DNA of 64,000 nucleotides from Salinadaptatus halalkaliphilus. GTDB lineage: Archaea; Halobacteriota; Halobacteria; Halobacteriales; Natrialbaceae. The notes beneath the pieces are model-generated. The model did not search any database. It had not been told where the DNA came from and saw only the letters and a list, made by a program, of their open reading frames with translations. Positions 18,082 through 27,460 of this stretch are shown here, piece after piece. Within the stretch, counting starts at the first letter, position 1. Each line of letters opens with the position of its first letter. The stretch covers positions 62,001 to 126,000 of the forward strand of contig NZ_RBZW01000021.1 of assembly GCF_006543045.1 (NCBI RefSeq), in the 5' to 3' direction. Position numbers and translations under genes: made by a program.

Positions 18082-18153
18082 CCATACGTTCGTCTGACGA
18101 TCGGCTGAAACTATCTGAATTGATGTTAACACAGAAAGAGTATTAGACGTGAA

Positions 18154-18170
18154 TTATATCGCTGATATAA
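18154..18170. promoter_or_regulatory. Perfect AT-rich palindrome between moaE and the gene at 18336
   Basis: TTATATC-GCT-GATATAA is a perfect 7-3-7 inverted repeat in a 254-base AT-rich stretch that has no other gene. It lies 73 bases after the moaE stop and 166 bases before the next start. It could be an operator or a short terminator; nothing else supports a choice. Confidence 0.35.
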
Positions 18171-18335
18171 TGAGTTAGAGGCGGTTTTAAAACTTCTCCC
18201 GGCCTCTCGTCCGCTCGTAAAACCTATCGTAAATGTGAATAAAACTTTCATTACCGGCCAGTTCGTTGAATGCAATCGAAAATTCCCGAACCAACCATCC
18301 TTTATAACATATCTCCTCTCAAAGCCGAGATTGCG

Positions 18336-18575
18336 ATGAGCACGACAGCCCAACCCTCCACGGAAACCAAGGAACGCCGCCTGAAACGCTACCTGCGCGA
18401 ACGTGCAGAAGACGGCGAGCTGTACTTCAAAGGCAAGTTCATTGCCGACGAAGTCGGCATGTCCCCCAAAGAAATCGGCGCGCTCATGGTCAAACTCTCC
18501 GAATCCGCGACGGAGCTCGAGGTCGAGAAGTGGTCCTACACGAGCGCGACCACGTGGCGTGTCGAACCCGCATAA
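18336..18575 (+). CDS. Small haloarchaeal winged-helix protein (DUF7123-like)
   Basis: A 79-residue protein with start ATG 18336 (MSTTAQPSTETKERRLKRYL), about 30 bases after the TATA-like CTTTATAAC (18299-18307), which supports a leaderless start and rules out the upstream in-frame codons. The sequence GKFIADEVGMSPKEIGALMV reads as a helix-turn-helix, and it ends WSYTSATTWRVEPA. The family is highly conserved in haloarchaea (DUF7123 from memory) with unknown function, presumably nucleic-acid binding. Confidence 0.75.
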   Translation: MSTTAQPSTETKERRLKRYLRERAEDGELYFKGKFIADEVGMSPKEIGALMVKLSESATELEVEKWSYTSATTWRVEPA

Positions 18576-18756
18576 CGCTCGAGACGACTCGAGTACGCAT
18601 CGCTGTCGATAATCACCCGATCGGACCGTCCCGTCCGGTGTCGGCGCGTGCGAACGCCATCCGGCACAGCCGTGTTCTCCGTTTTTCTGGCACTGATAGT
18701 ACAGTGACTGCAACGGAGACAGGCGATTTATACGCACAGCCACGGAACCACCGGTG

Positions 18757-19908
18757 ATGGACGACCGCGCCGTGTCCGGATACGGCAGGCCACGGACCGA
18801 CGTACTCGAGGATGGGCCGCCGCTCGAGCGGATCGAATCGGTGTTTTCGGTGTACGAGGTGGATCGTGACGAGGATCAGTTAGTCTACTACGGCGACCCG
18901 CAAGTCAACCGCGACCAACTCATACAGGAGCTGTGGCCCGCGTTTCGCGACTCCGGCTACGAACCGCGACTCGGGACCCGTCGCGGCGAGTACGTCCTCG
19001 TCGCCGAACCGACCTCGGTCGGCATCGACGGAATTCCCTGGACGAACATCCTGCTGTTCGGACTGACGGTCCTCTCGACGCTGTTTGCCGGATCGATGTG
19101 GTATCACATCGATCCGTTCGCCAATCCGACCGAGATCTGGCGGGCCTGGCCGTTTTCGGTCGCGATCCTTACCGTCCTCGGGGTTCACGAGATGGGTCAC
19201 TACGTCCTGAGTCGGTACCACGAAGTCGACGCCTCCCTCCCCTATTTCATTCCCATACCGACGCTCATCGGGACGATGGGCGCAGTCATCAAGATGAAAG
19301 GACGAATGCCCGACCGCAAAGCGCTGTTCGACATCGGCGTCGCCGGGCCCCTCGCCGGCCTGGTCGCGACAGTCGGTGTGATCGTCGTCGGCCTTCACCT
19401 CCCGCCGGTGACCGCGCCCCAGTCGGTCGTCGACCACCCCGATGCGTTTCGGATCGTGCTGGGGCATCCTCCCCTGCTCGAGGGGCTGGCGACGGCGTTC
19501 GACCAGCCGCTGTACCGCGACGATCCGGCGACGAGCGTGAACCCGGTCGTCGTCGGCGGCTGGGTCGGCCTCTTCGTCACCTTTCTCAACCTGATCCCGG
19601 TCGGCCAACTCGATGGCGGTCACATCCTCCGGGCGATGGCCGGCGAGTACCAGCCGACGCTGGCAGCGCTCGTCCCCGGCGGGCTGTTCGGGCTCGCGGC
19701 GTACCTCTACTACGTCGCCGATGTCGGCATCAACTCGGTGTTCATCTGGCTTTTCTGGGGCGTTTTCTCCGCCGTCATCGTCTTTGCCGGCCCAGCACGA
19801 CCGATCAGAGAGGAGTCACTCGGCCTCGGGCGGCTCCTGCTGGGTGCGCTGACGTTCGTCCTCGGGATCCTCTGTTTCACGCCCGTCCCGATCGAAGTGA
19901 TCGTGTAG
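18757..19908 (+). CDS. Site-2 protease (M50), haloarchaeal form
   Basis: A 383-residue membrane metalloprotease. The zinc site is HEMGH (in VLGVHEMGHYVLSRYHEV, about residue 145), with the distal aspartate in GQLDGGHILRAMAG. An N-terminal soluble domain of ~85 residues precedes six or so membrane segments; there is no PDZ domain, unlike the paralogue at 12816. Start ATG 18757 rather than the adjacent GTG 18754, about 26 bases after a TATA-like GATTTATAC. It is a single-gene unit followed by MITE copy 2. Confidence 0.87.
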   Translation: MDDRAVSGYGRPRTDVLEDGPPLERIESVFSVYEVDRDEDQLVYYGDPQVNRDQLIQELWPAFRDSGYEPRLGTRRGEYVLVAEPTSVGIDGIPWTNILLFGLTVLSTLFAGSMWYHIDPFANPTEIWRAWPFSVAILTVLGVHEMGHYVLSRYHEVDASLPYFIPIPTLIGTMGAVIKMKGRMPDRKALFDIGVAGPLAGLVATVGVIVVGLHLPPVTAPQSVVDHPDAFRIVLGHPPLLEGLATAFDQPLYRDDPATSVNPVVVGGWVGLFVTFLNLIPVGQLDGGHILRAMAGEYQPTLAALVPGGLFGLAAYLYYVADVGINSVFIWLFWGVFSAVIVFAGPARPIREESLGLGRLLLGALTFVLGILCFTPVPIEVIV

Positions 19909-19967
19909 CTCTCGAGGGGAGTCTCCCGGAGGATGCCGAACGAGAGCCGTAACGTCCGAACGACGTC

Positions 19968-20052
19968 TCATACGGATTGCTGTAACGATTTACCGGCGAA
20001 ACCGCAGACGGGTCGCGGTTTCGGCGGTAACGACTTACAGTAAACCGTATCA
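19968..20052. repeat. Hairpin MITE, copy 2
   Basis: The core 19971-20049 (79 bp) is flanked by TCA at 19968-19970 and 20050-20052. It is identical over the full 85 bases to copy 4 at 40859-40943, which implies recent movement. The arms pair through AAACCGC/GCGGTTT around a short loop. It lies between the converging site-2 protease and thiL genes. Confidence 0.8.
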
Positions 20053-20078
20053 TACATGGGCGCGTGCATATGGCTCGC

Positions 20079-20984
20079 TCAGCCGTGCGTGTACCCGCTG
20101 TCGGCGAGGGTCTTGCCGTCGAGGGTGATCCCCGCTTCGCGCTCGACGACCGACCCGATCGGCGAGACCGCCACGTCGGTGTCGGATCGAACGTCCGCGA
20201 GAGCGGCCTCGGGCAGCGTGACGACGAGTTCGAAATCCTCGCCGAACGTCGTCGCCAGTTCGAGCGCGTGGCCCTCGTCGTCGTCGATCTCGCGAACGAC
20301 GTCGTCGATCGGCACGCGATCGGAATCGATCGCGAAGCCACAGTCGCCGGCCTCGCCGAGTTGGTGGAGCGAGCGCGCGAGACCGTCGCTCGAGTCCATC
20401 ATCGCGCTCGCGTGGGGCGCGAGTGCGAGGCCGGCGTTGATACGGGGCTCGAACCGGAAGAGTTCGTTCGCGCGCTCGAGCGTGGGGTCCGCTGTCTCCG
20501 GAGAATCGGTCGCTCGAGCGAACAACTCGAGGGCGGCCGCGCTGCGACCGAGCGTGCCGGTGACACAGACGATGTCGCCGACTCGAGCGCCGTCGCGGAA
20601 GACGGGAGCGTCGGTCCGACCGATCGCGGTCGTCGTCACGGTGAACTCCCGGTGGCCGTCGAGGTCGCCGCCGACGTAATCTGCGTCGACGAGATTGCAG
20701 ACATCACGCGCGCCCCGGACGAACGCGAGCAGTTCCTCGCGATCGAATTCGGGGGCGGCGTAGGCGGCGACCGCAGCGCTCGCTCGAGCACCCATCGCGG
20801 CGACATCCGACAGCGACGCACCGACTGCACGCCAGCCAGCCGTGTAGCGACTCGTACCGGGCGGAAAGTCCGTCTCCTCGTGGAGCATATCCGTGGTGAT
20901 CACGAGGTCCTCGACGACCGCCGTGTCGTCGCCGACCGCCTCGAGTTCGTCCGCCAGCAGCGACAGGGCCGCCCGTTCGTCCAT
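20079..20984 (-). CDS. thiL: Thiamine-monophosphate kinase
   Basis: A 301-residue enzyme that phosphorylates thiamine phosphate to thiamine diphosphate. Start ATG 20984 (MDERAALSLLADELEAVGDD); the longer open frame upstream is not conserved. Family motifs: the metal/nucleotide-binding GDDTAVV, ITTDMLHEETDF, VGASLSDVAAMGA and ASAMMDSSDGLARSL, and the C-terminal FGEDFELVVT. It faces the site-2 protease gene tail to tail and is divergent from rps19e. Confidence 0.9.
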   Translation of the reverse strand: MDERAALSLLADELEAVGDDTAVVEDLVITTDMLHEETDFPPGTSRYTAGWRAVGASLSDVAAMGARASAAVAAYAAPEFDREELLAFVRGARDVCNLVDADYVGGDLDGHREFTVTTTAIGRTDAPVFRDGARVGDIVCVTGTLGRSAAALELFARATDSPETADPTLERANELFRFEPRINAGLALAPHASAMMDSSDGLARSLHQLGEAGDCGFAIDSDRVPIDDVVREIDDDEGHALELATTFGEDFELVVTLPEAALADVRSDTDVAVSPIGSVVEREAGITLDGKTLADSGYTHG

Positions 20985-21154
20985 ACCCCCTCGTTTCGAC
21001 TCGAGGGCGAAAAACGGTCCGGGACGGAACAGTCGGGCGGGAACGACGACCGCCAGCGCGGTGACGGTCGTCGCGGCCCGTTCGCGACCCCGCGTGACGC
21101 CGGCGACGAGCCGATACGATGGTCTTAAATGCCGCGGACGGAAACGAAACCCCA

Positions 21155-21610
21155 ATGGCTACGATGTACGACGTTCCGGCGGACGACCTTATCGAGGCGC
21201 TCGCCGACGACCTCGAGGAACGCCTCGAGGAGCCCGACTGGGCACAGTTTGCAAAGACCGGTGTCGACCGCGAACTCCCACCCGAACAGGAGGACTTCTG
21301 GGCGACCCGCGCCGCGAGCCTCCTGCGCAAGGTCGCCGACCGCGGACCGGTCGGTGTCGAACGACTCTCGACCGAGTACGGCGGTGCAAAGGGCGGCTCG
21401 AACCGCTATCGCGTCGCCCCAGACAAGCGTGCTGACGGCTCGAAGAACCTGATCCGAACGATCCTCCAGCAACTCGAGGACGAAGACCTCGTCGAGACGG
21501 CCGAAGGCGAAGGCCGACGCATCACCGCCGAGGGCCAGAGCCTGCTCGATGACACCGCCGGCGCCGTTCTCGAAGATCTCGACCGTCCGGAACTCGAACG
21601 CTACGCGTAG
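21155..21610 (+). CDS. rps19e: 30S ribosomal protein S19e
   Basis: A 151-residue archaeal/eukaryotic-type small-subunit protein needed for 30S maturation. Start ATG 21155 (MATMYDVPADDLIEALADDL), about 28 bases after the TATA-like CTTAAAT, so probably leaderless. Diagnostic stretches are DFWATRAASLLRKV, LSTEYGGAKGGSNRYRVAP and LIRTILQQLEDEDLVE. It heads a cluster with the PDCD5-like and PP-loop genes, an arrangement conserved in haloarchaea. Confidence 0.95.
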   Translation: MATMYDVPADDLIEALADDLEERLEEPDWAQFAKTGVDRELPPEQEDFWATRAASLLRKVADRGPVGVERLSTEYGGAKGGSNRYRVAPDKRADGSKNLIRTILQQLEDEDLVETAEGEGRRITAEGQSLLDDTAGAVLEDLDRPELERYA

Positions 21611-21712
21611 ACGACTCGCCGTTTTCGACGACCGACGCCTCGAGAGCGACCGGGACGAGCGGCCCGCTCCGAAATCATTTTCCGCTGGGCGACCGAACTG
21701 ACAGACAGCACT

Positions 21713-22063
21713 ATGAGCGGCTCACCCGACGAGGAAAAACTCGAGGAGCTTCGACAGCAGAAGATGGAACAGCTACAGGAGCAGGCCGAATCACAGCAAG
21801 GTGGCGCCGAACGGGAAGCCGCCCAGCAGCAGGCTGAAGCACAGAAAAAAGCCGTCCTGCGCCAGCATCTGACCGACGACGCCCGCAAGCGGCTCAACAC
21901 GGTCAAGATGAGCAAACCGCAGTTCGGCGAACAGGTCGAGCGACAAGTCGTCTCCCTGGCCCGGAGCGGCCGCATGCAGGGCAAGATCGACGACGAGAAG
22001 ATGAAACAGCTCCTCCAGGAGCTAAAGCCCGACTCGAAGAGTTTCGACATCCAGCGGCGCTGA
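21713..22063 (+). CDS. PDCD5-family DNA-binding protein
   Basis: A 116-residue protein of the archaeal PDCD5/TFAR19 family. It has a glutamine- and glutamate-rich N-terminal helix ([14 protein letters not shown]) and the conserved helical core [17 protein letters not shown], then [19 protein letters not shown]. The archaeal family is annotated as DNA-binding; its cellular role is not settled. It sits downstream of rps19e, and its stop overlaps the next start (TGATG). Confidence 0.92.
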   Translation: MSGSPDEEKLEELRQQKMEQLQEQAESQQGGAEREAAQQQAEAQKKAVLRQHLTDDARKRLNTVKMSKPQFGEQVERQVVSLARSGRMQGKIDDEKMKQLLQELKPDSKSFDIQRR

Positions 22064-22653
22064 TGGAGCTTGGACTGCTCTACAGCGCCGGCAAAGATTC
22101 GACGCTCGCCGCGTTGCTCCTCGAGGAGTTCTACGATGTCACGCTCGTAACGGCTCACTTCGGCGTCAGCGACGACTGGCAACACGCTCGTACGACAGCG
22201 ACCCAACTCGAGTTCGACTTTCGCCGACTCGAACTCGATCCCGACGTTGCCCACGAGGCCGTCGAGAAAATCCGGTTGGACGGCTTTCCCCGAAACGGTA
22301 TCCAGCACGTCCACCAGCACGCGTTAGAGCGACTGGCCGACAGCGAGTTCGACGCCATCGCGGACGGCTCCAGACGCGACGACCGTGTCCCGACCGTTTC
22401 CCGTGCCCAAGCCCAGAGTCTCGAGGACCGCCACGGCGTCGAATATATCGCGCCGCTGTCGGGCTTTGGCCGGACCGCGGTGGATCAACTCGTCGACGCC
22501 CACCTCGAGGTGACCGTCGGCCCGAGCGAGGAGATCAGTCGCGCGGATTACGAGGCGGAGCTGCGGACGCTCATCGCCGACGAAGACGGGCCAGATGCGG
22601 TCAGGGAGCTCTTTCCGGACCACGAGCAGACGTACGTGACCGGTATCCGGTGA
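22063..22653 (+). CDS. PP-loop ATPase-family protein (DUF7411-like)
   Basis: A 196-residue protein of the adenine-nucleotide alpha-hydrolase superfamily. The N-terminal PP-loop is LYSAGKDSTLAALLL (residues 5-19), followed by the family beta-strand LVTAHFGVS and a conserved DAIADGSRRDDRVP. It recalls Dph6/ThiI-type enzymes that adenylate a substrate before amide or thio transfer, but it is too short for Dph6 and its substrate is unknown. It is translationally coupled to the PDCD5 gene, which suggests a role around translation; this is inference. Confidence 0.78.
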   Translation: MELGLLYSAGKDSTLAALLLEEFYDVTLVTAHFGVSDDWQHARTTATQLEFDFRRLELDPDVAHEAVEKIRLDGFPRNGIQHVHQHALERLADSEFDAIADGSRRDDRVPTVSRAQAQSLEDRHGVEYIAPLSGFGRTAVDQLVDAHLEVTVGPSEEISRADYEAELRTLIADEDGPDAVRELFPDHEQTYVTGIR

Positions 22654-22737
22654 TCGGTCGCCGTCGATCGACCGACCAGGCGAATCGTGTGATGGTGATT
22701 TAAGCGATTGCAGTCACATCTACACGCAGGTCGACGC

Positions 22738-24327
22738 ATGACGACGGCATCCGACGGGATCGACGTTCTCTACGTCGGTGCCGACGACGCGAATCCCCCG
22801 CTCGAGTCGTTTCTCGAGCGCGACGGCGATCAGTTCACTCTCCATCGAGCCACGACGATACCGGCGGGGAATCGCCGCCTCGAGACCGACGCCGTCGAGT
22901 GCGTCGTCTGCGAGGACGACCTGCCGGGCGCGACCGGGCTCGAGTTTCTCGAGCGGAGCCGCGATGCGATCGGCGAGCGGCCGTTCGTGTTGATCGGTCG
23001 GCAGACGCCGCCGTCGGAGGCGTTCGCGGCCGGTGTCACGGAGTACGTACGATGGGATTCCCCCGATGACGCCGCCGTTGTCGGCAATCGCGTCCAAAAC
23101 GCCGTCGAACGCACCCGGGCGAAGCGCCAGCAGGAGGCTCTCCAGTCGGTCTCGAAGCGGAACGACCACGAGCAACGTCTCGAGACGTTGCACGAGACGG
23201 TTCGGCGGCTGATGACGAGCGACATCGAACGCGAGGTCGCGACGGTTACGACCGACGCAGCGCGGGAGATCATCGATCTCGAGGTCAACACGGTCTATTT
23301 CTACGACGAGACGGCGGACAGGCTGGTGTCGGCGACCGAGACACCCGAGGGTCGCGATCTGTTCGACGAGTTTCCGACGTTCGACCGCGGCGAAGGGCTC
23401 GTGTGGCAGGTCTTCGAATCGGACGAGCCGATGATCTTTGACGATGTCAGCGAGCACCCCGACAGCTACAATCCGGAGACGCCGATCCGAAGCGAGATGA
23501 TCCTCCCGCTTGGCGACCACGGGATCTTCATCGCGGGCACGACCGAAGACAGTGCGTTCGACGCCAAAACCATTTCCCTGGCGAAGATCCTGGCCCGCAG
23601 CGTCGAGACCGCCCTCGATAGCACGGCCCGTCGGCACGAACTGCACGCCCAGAAAGAACGCCTTCGAGAGCAGAACGATCGCCTCGAGGAGTTCTCGAGC
23701 ATCGTCGCACACGACGTTCGAAACCCGATTTCGGTCGCGACCGGTTACGTCGAACTCGCGGCCGACGAGACCGACGATGTCGAATCCGAACTCGCGGCAG
23801 CGCGTCGGGCCCTCGAGCGATCGGAACGGATTACCGACGACCTGTTGTGGCTTGCCCGATCAGGCCAAGCGATCGGCGCTCGAGTCGAGACGAACCTTGC
23901 CGACGTCGCGGAAACGGCCTGGAGGCACGTCCAAACCGACGGCGCCAGTCTCGAGATGAACGGCGACCGACTCGTTCTGGCCGACCGTGATCGACTCAGC
24001 CAACTGTTCGAAAACCTGTTTCGAAACGCGGTCGAACACGGCTCGACGGACGACGACGGACCGCAAGGCAAGCACGATCCGCTCGTTCGCGTCGGGACGC
24101 TCGAGGACGGCTTCGTCGTCGAGGATACGGGACCGGGTCTGTCAGTAGCGAATCCCGACACCGTATTCGAGTTGGGCTACACGAGCGACGACGACGGGAC
24201 CGGCTACGGGTTGTCGATCGTCGAAACGATCGTCGAGGCCCACGGCTGGTCGATCGCGGTGACCGAAAGCGACGAGGGCGGGGCGCGCTTCGAGATTACC
24301 GGACTCGACTCGCAAACGAAAGGTTAG
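22738..24327 (+). CDS. Sensor histidine kinase with GAF domain
   Basis: A 529-residue soluble kinase. Start ATG 22738 (MTTASDGIDVLYVGADD). Domains in order: a receiver-like N-terminal domain (about 1-120, lacking a clear full phospho-acceptor set); a short coiled coil; GAF (about 150-305, VNTVYFYDETADRLVSATE); HisKA with the phospho-accepting His in SSIVAHDVRNPIS; and HATPase_c (FRNAVEHGS, VEDTGPGL, GYGLSIVETIV). No membrane helix is present, so it should sense a cytoplasmic signal. No dedicated response regulator is adjacent, which is common in haloarchaea. Confidence 0.9.
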   Translation: MTTASDGIDVLYVGADDANPPLESFLERDGDQFTLHRATTIPAGNRRLETDAVECVVCEDDLPGATGLEFLERSRDAIGERPFVLIGRQTPPSEAFAAGVTEYVRWDSPDDAAVVGNRVQNAVERTRAKRQQEALQSVSKRNDHEQRLETLHETVRRLMTSDIEREVATVTTDAAREIIDLEVNTVYFYDETADRLVSATETPEGRDLFDEFPTFDRGEGLVWQVFESDEPMIFDDVSEHPDSYNPETPIRSEMILPLGDHGIFIAGTTEDSAFDAKTISLAKILARSVETALDSTARRHELHAQKERLREQNDRLEEFSSIVAHDVRNPISVATGYVELAADETDDVESELAAARRALERSERITDDLLWLARSGQAIGARVETNLADVAETAWRHVQTDGASLEMNGDRLVLADRDRLSQLFENLFRNAVEHGSTDDDGPQGKHDPLVRVGTLEDGFVVEDTGPGLSVANPDTVFELGYTSDDDGTGYGLSIVETIVEAHGWSIAVTESDEGGARFEITGLDSQTKG

Positions 24328-24354
24328 AAGGGTGCCCTGGGCGAACTACCGTTC

Positions 24355-25653
24355 ATGTACGACCGGATCAAGGGCTTTCGAGACGTCTATCCCGGCGAGA
24401 TGGCCGCCCGGCGGGAGACGATCGATACGGTAGAAGACACCGCCCGCCGCTACGGCTTTCGCGAGATCGTGACACCCGCGGTCGAGCGCGCCGAGATGTG
24501 GACTGACAAGAGCGGCGACGACATCGTCGACGAACTCTACGCCTTCGAGGATCAGGGCGGGCGCCACGTCACGCTGACCCCCGAACTGACACCGACCGTC
24601 GCCCGGATGGTCGTCGCCAAACAGCAGGAGCTCTCGAAGCCGATCAAATGGTTCTCGACGCGGCCCTTCTGGCGCTACGAGCAGGTCCAGCAGGGCCGCC
24701 AGCGGGAGTTCTACCAGACCAACGTCGACATCTTCGGCTCGAGCGAACCCGAAGCCGACGCCGAGATCCTGGCGTGGGCAGCCGACGCCCTGACCGGCCT
24801 CGGACTCACCGGCGACCACTTCGAATTTCGCATCTCCCACCGGGACATTCTCGGCGGCGTCTTGGAGAGCTACGACGCCGATGTCGATACCGAGGACGCG
24901 ATCCGCGCCGTCGACAAGTCGGACAAGCTCTCGGCGGCGGAGTACCACGACCTGCTGGTCGAGGCCGGCCTCGACTACGATCAGGCCGCGGCGTTTGACG
25001 ACCTCGTCGCGGGCGGCGACCTCGAGGCCGTCCGGGTGTTCGCAGACACCGAACGCGTCGACGCTGCGGTCGAGAACCTCCAGAACGTCCTCGCGGCCGC
25101 CGAGGACTTCGGCGCACGCGAGTACTGTACGATCTCGCTCGAGACGGCTCGCGGGCTCGATTACTACACGGGCGTCGTCTTCGAGTGTTTCGACTCCGCG
25201 GGCGAGGTCTCGCGATCGATCTTCGGCGGCGGGCGCTACGACGACCTGATCGAGAGCTTCGGCGGCCAGCCCACGCCCGCGGTCGGCGTTGCCCCCGGCC
25301 ACGCCACGCTACCCTTGCTCCTGCAACGGGCCGGCGTCTGGCCCGCGGAGGAGGTGACGACGGACTACTACGTCCTCCAGATCGGCGACACCCGAACCGA
25401 AGCGGCACGCATCTCCCGCGAACTCCGCGAGCGCGGCCACGTCGTCGAGACCGACATCGCGGGTCGCTCCTTCGGCTCTCAGCTGAACTACGCCGACTCG
25501 ATCAACGCCGAGACGGTCGTCATCGTCGGTGAGCAGGATCTGGAAAACGACGAGGTGACGATCAAGGACATGGCCTCCGGCGACCAGACCCAGGTGCCGG
25601 TCGAGACCTTCCCCGGCGATCTCGAGCGCCCGACGTTCGACGACCTCGAGTGA
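24355..25653 (+). CDS. hisS: Histidyl-tRNA synthetase
   Basis: A 432-residue class II synthetase. Motif 1 surrounds REIVTPAVERAEMW; motif 2 is WFSTRPFWRYEQVQQGRQRE; the histidine-binding stretch is ARGLDYYTGVVFE; motif 3 is GGRYDDLIESFGG. A C-terminal anticodon-binding domain follows (YYVLQIGDTRTEAARISREL). The start ATG 24355 (MYDRIKGFRDVYPGE) matches the family N-terminus. It lies 27 bases after the kinase gene. Confidence 0.95.
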   Translation: MYDRIKGFRDVYPGEMAARRETIDTVEDTARRYGFREIVTPAVERAEMWTDKSGDDIVDELYAFEDQGGRHVTLTPELTPTVARMVVAKQQELSKPIKWFSTRPFWRYEQVQQGRQREFYQTNVDIFGSSEPEADAEILAWAADALTGLGLTGDHFEFRISHRDILGGVLESYDADVDTEDAIRAVDKSDKLSAAEYHDLLVEAGLDYDQAAAFDDLVAGGDLEAVRVFADTERVDAAVENLQNVLAAAEDFGAREYCTISLETARGLDYYTGVVFECFDSAGEVSRSIFGGGRYDDLIESFGGQPTPAVGVAPGHATLPLLLQRAGVWPAEEVTTDYYVLQIGDTRTEAARISRELRERGHVVETDIAGRSFGSQLNYADSINAETVVIVGEQDLENDEVTIKDMASGDQTQVPVETFPGDLERPTFDDLE

Positions 25654-25872
25654 GCACCGGGGCGCGTACGCCTCCCATCCCGCGACCGGGGTCGCCAATG
25701 CCTGCGCACGAAGCTTCAATATCGCGTATCCACTGTGTGGAATCGATGCCAGAACACGACCCAGGCGGATTTTCGGCCCTCATCGGGCTCGAGTTCACCG
25801 AGGTGAGCGAGGGATACAGCCGCGCAACGCTGGCGGTTCGAGACGAGTTGACCAATCCGAACGGCGTGTTAC

Positions 25873-27460
25873 AGGAGCAACAGGAGAATGCCCACGACTT
25901 TAGTCGTGCGGATGAATCCGTCACTGCTGAAGACAACCACGACACTGTTGCCCAACCGCAATCCCAACGTTTACACTACTAGAAACCTACATTTTAGATG
26001 TGAGCGACCGACCACAACGCACGAACGAGTACATTGCCGAACCCACCAGTGACCGGTATCGGCAGTGTCTGTTCGAGTGGTTGGCCGCCCACGCCCCCTT
26101 GTGGAACCAGATCAACTACCGACGCCGGCAACAATACTTCGACGAGGATGGCGACGTCTGGGACGCCGAGTACACTAACCTCTACGACGACTACGCACCC
26201 ATCCTCGGCAAAGCCACTTGTCAACAGGTCGCCCGCAAAAACAGCGAAGCGTGGCGAAGCCACTTCCGCCTCCTCAACAACTACCACGACGGCTCCAACA
26301 ATACGGTGACCGAAAAACCGTCCCCGCCGGGGTATTGGGGCAACCGTGACGACGGCTACGAACTTCACGGCCTCGTCCGCAACGACCTCTACACCCTCGA
26401 CTGGGACGAGAAACGGAGTACGTTGGAGTTCGGTGTCGGTGACGCACTCGAAGAGAAATACGATTTCGAGTATCAAGAACGAGTCACACTCGAAGTGCGC
26501 GGGAATCCACAGTGGGACGGTGACGATAGCAGGTTAGAGCTCGTCTACGACGAAGCGGCAGACAAACTTCGTGTCAAGCATCCGGTTCGCATACGGCCAG
26601 ACAGATTGCAACAACAGCGATTGGATGCCGTCACCCACACACTCCACCCGGAGAACACGACCCACACTGCTTCGATCGACGTGGGCGCGAACAACACCCT
26701 CGCCATCGTCACCACCACCGGCGAAACCACTGTGTATCATGCTCGTCCGGAATTCGACCGGTTCCGCGCGTTGTCCACACGGATTGCCGAATTGCAGTCA
26801 CAACTCCCCGACGATCGGTACACGAGTCGGCGCATTCAGCGCATATACGATGAACGTGGTGAAAAACGCGATCATAGCCGTGATGCGGCGGTGAAACACG
26901 CCGCAGAGTGGCTCCTTTCGCGCAACGTGGATACAGTGTACGTCGGCAATCTCACCGACGTACTGGGCACACACTGGAAGGCGAGTGTGAACGAGAAGAC
27001 GCACGCGTTCTGGTCACACCGCCGGTTAGCTGACCGGATTGAACTCACATTCGGGGATGTTGGCATCGGCGTTAAAGCAGTGAGCGAACGCGATTCGAGT
27101 AGCGAGTGTCCTGAGTGTGGTAGCGACGACGTTGTTCGGGATGGCGACGAGTTTCGGTGTCACGACTGTAGACTGGACGCGCATAGTGACGTGACGGGGG
27201 CGTGGAATCTACTCCAATCAGAAGTGGGGCCGATGGCACGGCCCGCCGCCCTATCCGCTGGACGCGATAGGGATTCACCCGTTAATGGGGCGTACTGGGA
27301 GTGGGATGGACACGACTGGATACCCAGGAGTTTTGGGGAACAGTCGAGCCCGACCGACCAAACCAGCATCGGCGAACCCGCAAGTTCACAGCCGGGGTAA
27401 TCTGCTGGCCGGATTGCCCACGGAGGAATCCCACGACTTCAGTCGTGTGGAGGATGTCAA
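25873..27460 (+). mobile_element. IS200/IS605-superfamily insertion sequence, IS1341 type (tnpB only)
   Basis: The ends are fixed by reconstruction of the interrupted thioesterase gene. The element begins right after TTAC (25869-25872) and ends with GGATGTCAA at 27460, without target duplication, as expected for this superfamily. Each end carries a near-identical small hairpin: CACGACT-tt-AGTCGTG at 25893-25908 and CACGACT-tc-AGTCGTG at 27432-27447. It encodes one protein, TnpB, and no Y1 transposase TnpA, so it would depend on a TnpA elsewhere to move. The tnpB 3' region plus right end is where a guide (omega) RNA would be made, ending at the flank that starts at 27461; TTAC would be its target-adjacent motif. 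Confidence 0.88.
26000..27400 (+). CDS. tnpB: TnpB RNA-guided nuclease of the IS1341-type element
   Basis: A 466-residue TnpB, GTG start at 26000 (an ATG two bases earlier runs straight into TGA). The N-terminal ~180 residues are the helical/wedge region. RuvC motif I is DVGANNTLAIV (about residue 226). The RuvC-II strand reads TVYVGNLTD, with Gly where the classical catalytic Glu stands; a glutamate 47 residues later (VSERDSSSECPEC) is in the place of the alternative glutamate described for rearranged TnpB/Fanzor proteins. The zinc ribbon has CPECG and CHDC; RuvC-III is DAHSDVTGAWNL. A C-terminal tail of ~65 residues follows. The gene appears intact. Confidence 0.9.
   Translation: MSDRPQRTNEYIAEPTSDRYRQCLFEWLAAHAPLWNQINYRRRQQYFDEDGDVWDAEYTNLYDDYAPILGKATCQQVARKNSEAWRSHFRLLNNYHDGSNNTVTEKPSPPGYWGNRDDGYELHGLVRNDLYTLDWDEKRSTLEFGVGDALEEKYDFEYQERVTLEVRGNPQWDGDDSRLELVYDEAADKLRVKHPVRIRPDRLQQQRLDAVTHTLHPENTTHTASIDVGANNTLAIVTTTGETTVYHARPEFDRFRALSTRIAELQSQLPDDRYTSRRIQRIYDERGEKRDHSRDAAVKHAAEWLLSRNVDTVYVGNLTDVLGTHWKASVNEKTHAFWSHRRLADRIELTFGDVGIGVKAVSERDSSSECPECGSDDVVRDGDEFRCHDCRLDAHSDVTGAWNLLQSEVGPMARPAALSAGRDRDSPVNGAYWEWDGHDWIPRSFGEQSSPTDQTSIGEPASSQPG

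Noticed and set aside
18126-18743. A 205-codon minus-strand gene
   Set aside because: It is antisense to the winged-helix gene at 18336 and covers the AT-rich promoter; composition is not protein-like.
25998-26002. ATG start for TnpB at 25998
   Set aside because: It is followed at once by TGA; the GTG at 26000 opens the correct frame.
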